A stretch of 64,000 nt of DNA. Origin: Bacillus sp. NTK034. GTDB taxonomy: Bacteria; Bacillota; Bacilli; Bacillales; Cytobacillaceae. The notes below the pieces were generated by a model. It did no database searches. It was not told where the DNA came from and saw nothing but the letters and a program-made list of their open reading frames with translations. Shown piece after piece: positions 1 to 7,269 of the stretch. Each line of letters begins with the position of its first letter. Position 1 is the stretch's first letter. The position numbers and the translations under genes were made by a program. The stretch is taken from assembly GCF_017303275.1 (NCBI RefSeq), contig NZ_JAFKOJ010000001.1:310001-374000 (forward strand), given 5' to 3'.

Positions 1-1
1 C

Positions 2-232
2 AATAATGAGAGTTTACATATTTCTTTTGACTTTTGCCTTGGTGATATATCTGAAGCTGATTGTTTATCTGCGGGATTACCAGTTCGAAAGAATGGAAGA
101 TATGGATATAAGATAACTGATGACGCTGTCCATGTTACTTTAACTGACGTCAATGTCCTTTTAAGTGAAGCGATGCTTCCTTTTTTGCATAAAGTGTATT
201 CTTCATATTTAAAGCGGGTCGAACTTAAATAA
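2..232 (+). CDS. C-terminal part of an unidentified protein, cut by the window edge
   Basis: An open frame runs from the first bases of the window to a TAA at 230-232, giving the last 76 residues of a protein whose start lies outside. The piece is mixed polar and hydrophobic with no signal peptide or membrane segment, and ends in residues KRVELK. No domain is recognised. It is followed 25 bases later by the J-domain gene on the same strand, so the two may be cotranscribed. The AT-rich codon use matches the next four genes and suggests it belongs to the same accessory block. Confidence 0.55.
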   Translation, partial: NNESLHISFDFCLGDISEADCLSAGLPVRKNGRYGYKITDDAVHVTLTDVNVLLSEAMLPFLHKVYSSYLKRVELK

Positions 233-257
233 TTGAAATCAAAATTGAGGGGATACA

Positions 258-1091
258 GTGAAGGATATTATTGATTACTATGAAATCTTAAGAGTTTCCT
301 ATTTTGCAACTTCAGAAGAAATAAAAGAAGCATATAGAAGAAAAGTTAAAGATGTTCACCCAGACAAAGTTCAAGGTAATGATGAAGATTTTAAAATTGT
401 AAAAGAAGCATATGATGTTTTGAGTAATGAAGAAAAGAGAAGGCACTTTAATGACATCCTCTTTAATGCTACTAACTTTAATGTAATATCTAAGGTTTCT
501 TATAAAAAAGAAGAACCTCAAGAAAATTATTCACCTCAATCAAATACGTCACAAACTAAAAGTAAAACAAATAAGTGGAAAATCTTTGCAATGGTTTCAA
601 TTGGATTTTGTATTGTATTAATTTCTTTAGGTGTCTGGGGTTTTGATTATTATGAAAGTCAGATAGTAGAAGTTGGGAAAGAAAACAATACATTAATTCA
701 AAGGTTGAGTGAAGCGGAAAATGATAACAGTGTTCTAGATAGCAGGCTAGAGGATGTCACAAAAGAAAACCTAAAACTTACTGAGGAAAATATAGAGTTA
801 AATACTGAGTTATCAGGTGTTTTAGATGAACAAGAGTTGAAAAACAGTTTAGATTCTAATAAATCTGCGGATGAAATCACATCAAGATATGTAGAAGAGT
901 ATGACGATGCTTTTACTCAAGGTTCAAGCAAAGAACATGTGAAAGAAATTATGGGTACACCTACTCAGTTGATGCAACGTCCGCTAGGAGGGGAATCGTG
1001 GTGGTATGGCGAAACAGCATGGGTGAACTTTGATAGTAATGGTAGAGTGGAAGGCTGGTATGATACAGGGGGAGTTCTAAAGGTTAAATAG
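258..1091 (+). CDS. Membrane-anchored J-domain (DnaJ-like) protein
   Basis: A 277-residue protein with an N-terminal J domain (about residues 4-65) carrying the HPD tripeptide at residues 34-36, the signature through which J proteins stimulate Hsp70 ATPase. One membrane segment follows (about 107-128), then a charged coiled coil (about 135-190), and a C-terminal beta-rich piece ending in a WWYGETAWVNF-like stretch that resembles SmpA/BamE-type small repeats. The Gly/Phe and zinc-finger regions of true DnaJ are absent, so this is a specialised J protein that would recruit DnaK to the membrane. It starts at a GTG behind a TTGAGGGG ribosome site. The neighbours are accessory genes; partner and role are unknown. 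Confidence 0.8.
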   Translation: MKDIIDYYEILRVSYFATSEEIKEAYRRKVKDVHPDKVQGNDEDFKIVKEAYDVLSNEEKRRHFNDILFNATNFNVISKVSYKKEEPQENYSPQSNTSQTKSKTNKWKIFAMVSIGFCIVLISLGVWGFDYYESQIVEVGKENNTLIQRLSEAENDNSVLDSRLEDVTKENLKLTEENIELNTELSGVLDEQELKNSLDSNKSADEITSRYVEEYDDAFTQGSSKEHVKEIMGTPTQLMQRPLGGESWWYGETAWVNFDSNGRVEGWYDTGGVLKVK

Positions 1092-1146
1092 TTTCTGTCA
1101 ATAATGTGTATATAGCCACATTATATAAGAATAGGGGTAAAAATGG

Positions 1147-1605
1147 GTGAGAGTTCTGTTATTTTATTGTACTCTATTGGTTTTGATATTTCCTTTAGAA
1201 GCATATGCACATAGCGGTAGAACTGATTCATATGGTGGGCATAACAAAACTGCTAATGGAACGTATCATTGCCACTCTGGGAAGTGTTTAGAAGATGCTT
1301 GGGAAGAGGCATTAAAAATTGCATACCCAAGTGGTCAAGAAGACGGAAGAATAGGGGAAAATCAATATAAAGAATATGAGGAAGTATTGCATAAGAGAGT
1401 TTTGAATGAGGAGATTGATTCTGATCAAGCTGAATATATGATTCCTTATCTTTTAAAGGCTTATAAACAAGGCTATGAAGATACCTATATTCCTAGCTTT
1501 TGGGAGAAATACAAACTGCATCTTGGATTAATGGGTATATCCTTGTTAATCATCCCATCTTTTATTTACAAAGTGTATAAGGGAAGGAAAGGAACAAGTG
1601 TTTAA
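1147..1605 (+). CDS. Secreted/membrane YHYH-like domain protein
   Basis: A 152-residue protein beginning with a signal peptide (residues 1 to about 22, ending AYA) followed at once by HSGRTDSYGGHNK and TYHCHSG. This matches the layout of the small YHYH domain, though here the second Tyr is a Cys (YHCH). A hydrophilic middle follows, then a second hydrophobic segment near 124-142 and a basic tail, so the product is probably anchored with its bulk outside the cytoplasm. The start is a GTG after AGGGGT. YHYH proteins often sit beside secreted nucleases or in phage-related DNA, but their function is unknown. It follows the J-domain gene by 55 bases and may be in the same operon. Confidence 0.65.
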   Translation: MRVLLFYCTLLVLIFPLEAYAHSGRTDSYGGHNKTANGTYHCHSGKCLEDAWEEALKIAYPSGQEDGRIGENQYKEYEEVLHKRVLNEEIDSDQAEYMIPYLLKAYKQGYEDTYIPSFWEKYKLHLGLMGISLLIIPSFIYKVYKGRKGTSV

Positions 1606-1654
1606 GATAGGGTAAACTTTTAAAAAACAATTGTTGGAGGTATCTACAAACTAT

Positions 1655-2377
1655 ATGAATAAATTAATACCAGAATTAGAACCTATACAACGTTCGAGAG
1701 AATATAACAATTATAAGGAAAATATACGAGACAAAGTGATATATGAGTATCTATTTAATTCTAGAAGCCATCGCTGGTTAGATGAGAATATCATTGGTAT
1801 GGCTGCTGAATACAGCAAAGGTTATCAGTCAATGGGGATACTTCACTATATTGGTTTAAAAGGAAAGCATAAGGGATTGTTTGAGGATATAAGTATTCAT
1901 GGTGCTATTGAAATACTAGAGCATTCTAAAGTTTCCGATTTTAGACTTATTATTGAAGCGTTGAAAAGAAAATCAGGTAAGAACGCCACTCCAGCTGGAA
2001 ACGATCAAGGTGAGATAACAGATGACACTGAGGAAGGTAAGGAATATCCAGAGGGAAAAGAAGCATACAGGCTCCATAGATTTCGAGAAAGAGATACGAG
2101 ACTTATTAAAGAAGCAAAAAAGCTATTTAAACAAAAACACGGAAAATTGTTTTGTGAAGCATGTGGAATTAATTTTGAAGAAACATATGGTGATAGGGGC
2201 AAAGATTACATTGAAGCCCATCATACAAAGCCAGTGTCTAAGATGAAGGAAGGAGAAAAGACCAGGATTGAAGATATAGCAATGCTTTGTAGTAATTGTC
2301 ATCGCATGATTCATAGGAGTCCATTTATATCAGTAAGTGAATTAAGAAAACTGGTTGAAGCAAACTTAAATTATTAG
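1655..2377 (+). CDS. HNH endonuclease, McrA-like
   Basis: The last third carries a zinc-stabilised HNH nuclease fold: CEACG, then EAHHTKPVSK with the paired histidines, then CSNCHRMIHR. This is the C-x2-C ... HH ... C-x2-C-H form seen in McrA-type and phage HNH enzymes. The first about 140 residues are not a recognised domain and may set DNA specificity. ATG at 1655 is preferred over an upstream TTG at 1631, because the only ribosome site (TTGGAGG) ends at 1640, and the TTG has no ribosome site of its own; spacing to the ATG is rather long. It is followed 14 bases later by a Cys-rich gene. A restriction or anti-phage role is plausible from context only. Confidence 0.75.
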   Translation: MNKLIPELEPIQRSREYNNYKENIRDKVIYEYLFNSRSHRWLDENIIGMAAEYSKGYQSMGILHYIGLKGKHKGLFEDISIHGAIEILEHSKVSDFRLIIEALKRKSGKNATPAGNDQGEITDDTEEGKEYPEGKEAYRLHRFRERDTRLIKEAKKLFKQKHGKLFCEACGINFEETYGDRGKDYIEAHHTKPVSKMKEGEKTRIEDIAMLCSNCHRMIHRSPFISVSELRKLVEANLNY

Positions 2378-2391
2378 AAGGGAGTGTAACT

Positions 2392-2781
2392 ATGTTTAAG
2401 GTCGGGGACATAATTGAGCATGACAATTATGGGAAAGGAGAGGTAACTGCAATAGAAAATGAGAGTAAATCATTATGGGTTTCCTTTGATAAGAAGCATG
2501 AGGTAGTTATATATGATGTAATTGATAAGCCTCATTATTTTGAAGATAACACTAGATTAACTTATACAAATTTTATTAGAGTTTTTGAGAGTGAAGTAAG
2601 GATGTTATCTTCTAATCATAGATATAGAAATAATAGGGATGATTATATAAATAACTGTCATTCGTGTAAAAAACTCTTATCTTCACAAACCCATCCATAT
2701 TGCATTGAATGTGAATGGTTAAAATGTGAATGTGGCTCTTGTAAGTGTAATTATAAAGGTCGAAATTTTAAAAAAGTATAG
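2392..2781 (+). CDS. Small protein with Tudor/KOW-like N-terminus and Cys-rich C-terminus
   Basis: A 129-residue protein behind GAAGGGAGTG. Residues 1-30 (FKVGDIIEHDNYGKGEV) resemble the small Tudor/SH3-like barrel found at the end of UvrD/PcrA helicases and in CarD-like proteins, which contacts nucleic acid or RNA polymerase. The C-terminal half has cysteines as CHSCKK, YCIEC and CECGSCKC, eight Cys able to hold one or two metal ions. No full-length relative is recognised. It starts 14 bases after the HNH gene on the same strand, suggesting cotranscription and a nucleic-acid-related role, which is inference. Confidence 0.6.
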   Translation: MFKVGDIIEHDNYGKGEVTAIENESKSLWVSFDKKHEVVIYDVIDKPHYFEDNTRLTYTNFIRVFESEVRMLSSNHRYRNNRDDYINNCHSCKKLLSSQTHPYCIECEWLKCECGSCKCNYKGRNFKKV

Positions 2782-2874
2782 TATGTCATTCGCAAAGCTG
2801 GAGATAATAGGATTCCTTAGACCATTAATTTGGTCTATTCTTTTGTTATCTTTGTATCATTTAAGTACACTCTA

Positions 2875-3229
2875 ATGATACATTTGTCGGTCACTGATAT
2901 ACTTGAGTTGATACATTTCAAATACATATATCATAATAGAGGCGATAAAAAAGAAATATCGTTATGGTTGGGGTTATCAGGGCAAAATCTATCTGCTCAG
3001 TTAAAGCAGTTAGAGGAAGCGGTAGGAGAAAGAAGATAGGCAACTATTTAATTTATTCCCGTCCAAGAAGGTGACAATATACCAAAACAGATCTACAAAT
3101 AAGCTTATTGTTAATGAGATTGCAGTTATAACTAAGATTGGCAGGGTAACTATATATGGGGCCGTTAAAGAGTGGAAGCCAAAGGGTAAAAAAATAATTC
3201 ATCAAGTTAAAACATCTTATTTCAAATAG
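2875..3229 (+). pseudogene. Broken helix-turn-helix protein gene (frameshifted remnant)
   Basis: One frame, from an ATG at 2875 to a TAG at 3037-3039, encodes a winged-helix-like piece whose end (GLSGQNLSAQLKQLEEAVG) resembles the recognition helix and wing of LysR-type regulators. The next frame is then open from 3026 to a TAG at 3227 and encodes a plausible basic, beta-rich stretch ending KTSYFK. Joined near 3025-3035, the two would form one continuous protein, so a single-base indel is likely. No ribosome site precedes 2875. It could also be two small unrelated genes; similarity to LysR is weak. Confidence 0.35.
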
Positions 3230-3244
3230 AAAGAAGGAGAAAAA

Positions 3245-4585
3245 ATGCTTAATGAAGAAAAAGCTATACTCTCTTCAATATCTATGGAGGGTGTCAATCA
3301 ACAAATTGAAATTTACACCGGAGAATATACTCTTGACATTGATGGCAATAAGGTCGTTTTGGAAGGAAATATATTAATGAAATGGTTACCAGATGCTAGG
3401 ATTGAATATAAAGGGAAAGTAGTAGAAGGCTACAAAGAAATCGAAAGAGACTTACTCACAGTTGGGTCTGGAAAGTCCAAGGTCTTTCTGGAAACTTCAA
3501 ATGGATTTTATGGACAAGCTATGATAAATAAAGTGAATTTTAAACATCAATTTAATATATCTGGGGTTGTGTTAAGACATATTGAGAAAATCAATGATGT
3601 CAAAATGGACAGTTTAAAATTCAATGTAGTCAACTTTTTGGACAGTGGAGGGCAAAGAATAATCCATGAAAAAAAGAATTATAGTGGTAGGATGGTTTTT
3701 AACTATAAAGACTACAAGATTATTGTTGATAAACTACACAATTTCAAGCAAATTTATGAAGACCTAAACGAAAGTGGTGGTTACGCTGTAACTCACGCTG
3801 GTAGTATTGAAAACATCAAAGGGGAACAATTTAGTTTTGAAGATGTAGAAGGGTTATTAGAAACTCTTGGTTGGTTGTTGTCTTTTGCTAGTGGAAGGCA
3901 AGTAGGAATATGTTCATATCATGGTTACTGCAAAAAAGATAAAGTGCTTGAAAGATTTCAAAGCCCTATCATTGCAAAATGGAAAAATCACACTAACTGG
4001 TTCTCTAGATTAAATTCCCAAGGCAGTTTAGAAAGTATCTATCCATCTTTAGTTGAGAAATTGAATAATGAATTATGGGGAGATGTCTTAAAGAGAACGT
4101 TTACATGGTACTTTGATAGTATGGTTTCAACGTATATAGAAAATAAGATAGTGTCAGTACAGATTGCGTTAGAAATGTTGGCTTGGACATACATAGTTGA
4201 GGAAAATGAAATAATTGATAAAAAAATATTCGATTCTAAATTAAGAGCCTCAGATAAGCTGAGGTTATTGCTATATGAGTTTTCAATCCCAAGAGAAATA
4301 CCAGACATAGAGTGTTTTAAAACCTTTAATTCTTATAAGGATGGTGCACATCTATTTACTGACTTTAGAAACGAAATTGTCCACCCTAAAAAGGTGAAGG
4401 ATAAAGGTGAAATGACTTCAACATCTAAATACTATATTCTCCAATTAGGGAGAAAGTATTTAGAGTTGAGTATTTTAAGAATACTGGGATATGAAGGCAT
4501 GTATCAAAATTTAGTTAGTAATAAGAAATGGTTAGGCGAATCTTTAGAAAAGGTACCATGGTGCCCTGCTGAAATAATCAAGTAA
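3245..4585 (+). CDS. HEPN-like protein with R-x4-H motif, possible RNase / phage-defence protein
   Basis: A 446-residue soluble protein behind AAGAAGGAG. The first about 200 residues look beta-rich, the rest alpha-helical. Near the C-terminus is FRNEIVHP, with Arg375 and His380 forming the R-x4-H motif typical of HEPN ribonucleases, followed by a helix and a conserved-looking KVPWCP end. Architecturally it resembles ApeA-like proteins (beta N-terminal domain plus C-terminal HEPN) used in abortive anti-phage defence. That assignment rests on motif and layout, not on an alignment. It is the last protein gene of the AT-rich accessory block before tRNA-Val. A non-catalytic HEPN role is the main alternative. 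Confidence 0.5.
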   Translation: MLNEEKAILSSISMEGVNQQIEIYTGEYTLDIDGNKVVLEGNILMKWLPDARIEYKGKVVEGYKEIERDLLTVGSGKSKVFLETSNGFYGQAMINKVNFKHQFNISGVVLRHIEKINDVKMDSLKFNVVNFLDSGGQRIIHEKKNYSGRMVFNYKDYKIIVDKLHNFKQIYEDLNESGGYAVTHAGSIENIKGEQFSFEDVEGLLETLGWLLSFASGRQVGICSYHGYCKKDKVLERFQSPIIAKWKNHTNWFSRLNSQGSLESIYPSLVEKLNNELWGDVLKRTFTWYFDSMVSTYIENKIVSVQIALEMLAWTYIVEENEIIDKKIFDSKLRASDKLRLLLYEFSIPREIPDIECFKTFNSYKDGAHLFTDFRNEIVHPKKVKDKGEMTSTSKYYILQLGRKYLELSILRILGYEGMYQNLVSNKKWLGESLEKVPWCPAEIIK

Positions 4586-4980
4586 GTTATATTATAATTG
4601 AAGGTACATTGTTTTAATAAAAGTACATTCACATGCTAATAGGAAAGATAGCAACTGTTGATTTAATCATACTTTCAAGGTCTATTGAACGGATCTTTAA
4701 ATACGATCAGTTTTTTAATAGGGAAGTAAGTGATTGGTTAGCAATTAAATGATTATACTAATTTATTATTAAAAAACAGAGAGTTTCGTATTCTCTCTGT
4801 TTTTTATAAATTTTTTAAATGGAAACCTTCAATCATGCCAATAAGAGCATATTTTTTATAAGCCACATTTCTGCTACATGGGATTTTCTAGTTAAAGAGT
4901 AATTTGTTATCTTATTCATATGGTCACGAAATGGTCACATAAATAAAAACTAATCACTTGTAGACCTTTTTATTCATAAC
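4586..4980. other. Gene-poor end of the accessory block before the tRNA
   Basis: This 395-base stretch is very AT-rich. It holds one short open frame (ATG 4633 to TGA 4752, 39 codons, no ribosome site, no recognisable product), an intrinsic terminator at 4773-4806, and a short direct repeat GGTCAC at 4922-4927 and 4933-4938. No integrase gene and no copy of the tRNA 3' end were noticed here. It probably marks a decayed island boundary. Confidence 0.4.
4773..4806 (+). terminator. Intrinsic terminator
   Basis: The stem ACAGAGAG / CTCTCTGT with a short loop is followed by TTTTT, and A residues pair on the other side, so it may act in both directions. It is the end signal of the accessory block. 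Confidence 0.75.
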
Positions 4981-5053
4981 GATTCCGTAGCTCAGCTGGG
5001 AGAGCGCTACCTTGACAGGGTAGAGGTCGCTGGTTCGAACCCAGTCGGAATCA
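4981..5053 (+). tRNA. tRNA-Val (anticodon GAC)
   Basis: The 73-base sequence folds into a full cloverleaf: acceptor arms GATTCCG/CGGAATC with discriminator A, D-loop AGCTGGGAGAGC, anticodon stem CTACC/GGTAG with loop TTGACAG (anticodon GAC at 5014-5016, reading GUC), and a T-arm containing GGTTCGAACCC. The terminal CCA is not encoded. It stands alone with its own terminator just behind it. Isolated tRNA genes are common integration sites, which fits the AT-rich accessory genes directly upstream. Confidence 0.96.
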
Positions 5054-5058
5054 TACTT

Positions 5059-5094
5059 AAAGTGTCTGGCCGCTGATCGCCAGGCACTTTTTTT
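5059..5094 (+). terminator. Intrinsic terminator of the tRNA gene
   Basis: A GC-rich hairpin (AAGTGTCTGGC paired with GCCAGGCACTT) followed by seven T, starting six bases after the tRNA. Confidence 0.9.
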
Positions 5095-5207
5095 GTTTAG
5101 AGGGATCTTGTTTTTTGAGCTGGGAACTCCTGCAATGTTTTAACGAAGTAGTGATGGGGAATCGTTAAAATATAAAAATTCACAAAATAATTTTTATTAA
5201 AAATCTA

Positions 5208-5216
5208 TGCTATAAT
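5208..5216 (+). promoter_or_regulatory. Extended -10 promoter element of the proline dehydrogenase gene
   Basis: TGCTATAAT is a perfect extended -10 (TGN-TATAAT); no good -35 lies 17 bp upstream. Transcription would start near 5223, which makes a GTG at that position an unlikely start codon and supports the ATG at 5253. Confidence 0.65.
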
Positions 5217-5252
5217 TTCATTGTGAAATTACAAGAGTTAGGGGATATTTCT

Positions 5253-6227
5253 ATGTTGAAAGATCTGTTTATCGGCCTTTCCCAAAACGAATTTCTGAAT
5301 AGCGCTGCAAAGAAATATGGGTTGAAATTGGGAGCGCAGAATGTAGTGGCGGGAACAAATTTAGATGAAGCAATTCAAAGCATAAAAGAGCTTAACGCTC
5401 ATGGCATCTCTTGTACTGTCGATAACCTCGGGGAATTTGTTTATAAAAAGGAAGAGGCGGCAGAAGCGAAAAAACAAATTATTGAAGTGATAGAGGCAAT
5501 TTATGAAAATAAGGTGGATGCACATATATCTATAAAGCCTTCCCAGTTAGGCTTGGATATCGACTACTCTTTCTGTCTTGAAAATGTTAGGGAGATAGTA
5601 GAGAGGGCAAGCCATTATGGTATTTTTGTGAATATGGATATGGAAGACTCTAAGCGTTTGCAGCCTTCCTTTGATTTACTGGATGAATTATCTAAAGAAT
5701 ATAATAACATAGGAACAGTTATTCAAGCCTATTTTCTGGCTGCTGAAGAAGATTTAAAGAAATATAAGGATTTCCGCTTGCGAATTGTAAAAGGGGCTTA
5801 TAAGGAGCCTGAAGAAATTGCTTTTCAGGAAAAAAATGACATCGATGCTAATTTTATAAAATTGATAGAATGGCATTTGCTGAATGGCAAATTTACATCC
5901 ATTGCAACACATGACCATGTGGTAATTAATCATGTAAAAGATTTTGTAAAGGCCAACAATATCCCTAAAGAGAAATTTGAATTTCAAATGCTTTATGGCT
6001 TCCGTAAGGATATGCAGCTGAAGCTTGCTGGTGAAGGCTATAATTTCTGTACGTATGTACCTTTTGGAAATGACTGGTACGGCTACTTCATGAGGCGTCT
6101 GGCAGAAAGGCCCCAGAACTTAAACCTTGTTGCCAAGCAAGTATTTAATAAGAAAACCAATACTGTGATTGGAGTGGCCGCTGGAGCTTTCCTGTTAGGC
6201 AGATTGACAAAGAAACGGAAAAAATAA
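5253..6227 (+). CDS. Proline dehydrogenase (FAD-dependent)
   Basis: A 324-residue TIM-barrel flavoenzyme of the monofunctional PutB/FadM type that oxidises proline to pyrroline-5-carboxylate at the membrane. Diagnostic stretches are HISIKPSQLGLD, NMDMED, VIQAYF, RIVKGAYKEP, ATHDH, FQMLYGF and the C-terminal YGYFMRRLAERP, where the paired Arg bind the substrate carboxylate. ATG at 5253 is chosen: it has TAGGGGAT 8 bases upstream and matches the usual family N-terminus, while an in-frame GTG at 5223 would lie at the transcription start. It stands alone, between the tRNA and a terminator. No pyrroline-5-carboxylate dehydrogenase is adjacent. Confidence 0.92.
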   Translation: MLKDLFIGLSQNEFLNSAAKKYGLKLGAQNVVAGTNLDEAIQSIKELNAHGISCTVDNLGEFVYKKEEAAEAKKQIIEVIEAIYENKVDAHISIKPSQLGLDIDYSFCLENVREIVERASHYGIFVNMDMEDSKRLQPSFDLLDELSKEYNNIGTVIQAYFLAAEEDLKKYKDFRLRIVKGAYKEPEEIAFQEKNDIDANFIKLIEWHLLNGKFTSIATHDHVVINHVKDFVKANNIPKEKFEFQMLYGFRKDMQLKLAGEGYNFCTYVPFGNDWYGYFMRRLAERPQNLNLVAKQVFNKKTNTVIGVAAGAFLLGRLTKKRKK

Positions 6228-6235
6228 TACTCCAA

Positions 6236-6272
6236 AAGTCTCCCTGTTTTATTAAGCAGGGAGGCTTTTTTA
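6236..6272 (+). terminator. Intrinsic terminator after proline dehydrogenase
   Basis: The stem GTCTCCCTG / CAGGGAGGC is followed by six T. Confidence 0.88.
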
Positions 6273-6334
6273 TGTTATCATTTTTGTGCGGAATTGCGAA
6301 TTAAATTTGAGAATGATTAGATGGAAGATATGGA

Positions 6335-6406
6335 ATGGACATCGACCTTCCGGCTATTCGTGTTTATGAGAAAGTCGGTTTCGAACCAACAGGTGAGATT
6401 TTTTAG
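6335..6406 (+). pseudogene. Remnant of a GNAT acetyltransferase C-terminus
   Basis: Twenty-three codons read MDIDLPAIRVYEKVGFEPTG and then end at TAG 6404. This is the typical last motif of GNAT enzymes (N-x-PAI-x-LYEK-x-GF). No upstream acetyl-CoA-binding motif is present, and the frame upstream is full of stops. It is therefore a gene scar, not a functional gene. Confidence 0.6.
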
Positions 6407-6448
6407 GCCTTCCATCCTGAATCCATCTACAGGCTAAAAATGTAGAAA

Positions 6449-6480
6449 GAAGTCCCTGACTGAATTGTCAGGGACTTTTG
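6449..6480. terminator. Bidirectional intrinsic terminator
   Basis: The perfect stem AAGTCCCTGAC / GTCAGGGACTT lies directly beside the stop codon of the minus-strand nuclease-like gene, with T on one side and A on the other. It ends the PTS operon. Confidence 0.82.
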
Positions 6481-6481
6481 C

Positions 6482-7267
6482 CTACATTTCAATTTCCACA
6501 CCATAATGATCCGAAATGATGGGTTTGTGTGTGCCGTTAAAGATAACCCGTGAATATTTCGGCTGGACAGGCTGAGCCGAAAGAATTAAATCAATCCGCA
6601 TATCATGTTTATTGTTATCCCAGCCGGCAATCTTTCCTTTAACAGTAACACCCGAATCCTTCCTGGAAGCTAATTCATAAGTGTCATAGAGCCCATTGCC
6701 TGTCAAAAAGTCATAACCTTCATTGCGGACATAAGCCGAGCTGTTGAAATCTCCCATTAAAAAAGCGGATTCATCCTTTGGGACTTTTGCAAGAAGAGAT
6801 TCAACCTGGAATTTATAGCATTCTTCTTCATCGTGCCACCAGCCAAGATGACAAGAATAGAAGGAGATGGGTCTATCTTGAAGAACTAATTTTATACCAA
6901 CTATTTTTCGTGTCTTCCAGTTTTTCCGGTCTCGGTTATTTGTAATGAAAAATGAATGGTCCTCTTTAATTTCATGCCTGGTCATGATTGCAAGACCTTC
7001 TTCATATATATCATAGCCAATATGGGAGAAATCCCATATAAAAACGTAATCGTCCACACCTATTTTTCTCAATTCTTCAATTAACAGCAGTGCATAATTA
7101 TCTTCTCTGATATGGCCGTCTATCAAAGGGGCTTTGAAATGCTGGCTGACTTCCTGCAGTGCGATGACATCATAGAAGTTCTCTTTAATAGTCTCTGCAA
7201 GAATTTTAATTTTTTCCAGCTGCTGATCCTCCTGCCATGAGTGACAGTTTAGAGTTAATAATTTCAT
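6482..7267 (-). CDS. Endonuclease/exonuclease/phosphatase (EEP) superfamily hydrolase
   Basis: A 261-residue cytosolic EEP-fold phosphodiesterase/phosphatase. The family's metal and catalytic motifs are in order: LTLNCHSW (Asn), ALQEV (Glu), YSCHLGWWHD (His), LMGDFNS (Asp/Asn), MRIDLIL (Asp) and SDHYGVE (Asp-His). Its start lies two bases after the stop of the upstream PTS gene, so the two are almost certainly translated together. In other Firmicutes such EEP genes accompany sugar PTS transporters, and dephosphorylation of a sugar phosphate or related ester is inferred. The true substrate is not evident from the sequence. Confidence 0.8.
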   Translation of the reverse strand: MKLLTLNCHSWQEDQQLEKIKILAETIKENFYDVIALQEVSQHFKAPLIDGHIREDNYALLLIEELRKIGVDDYVFIWDFSHIGYDIYEEGLAIMTRHEIKEDHSFFITNNRDRKNWKTRKIVGIKLVLQDRPISFYSCHLGWWHDEEECYKFQVESLLAKVPKDESAFLMGDFNSSAYVRNEGYDFLTGNGLYDTYELASRKDSGVTVKGKIAGWDNNKHDMRIDLILSAQPVQPKYSRVIFNGTHKPIISDHYGVEIEM

Positions 7268-7269
7268 TA

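Noticed and set aside
2022..2246. A 74-codon plus-strand frame within the HNH gene
   Set aside because: It is a shifted reading of the HNH coding sequence, lacks a ribosome site and shows no domain.
4920..4946. C-terminus of a tyrosine integrase (frame ending MVTKWSHK before a stop) next to the tRNA
   Set aside because: The frame is closed only eight codons upstream and there is no catalytic motif nearby. The resemblance is from memory and too short to support a feature.
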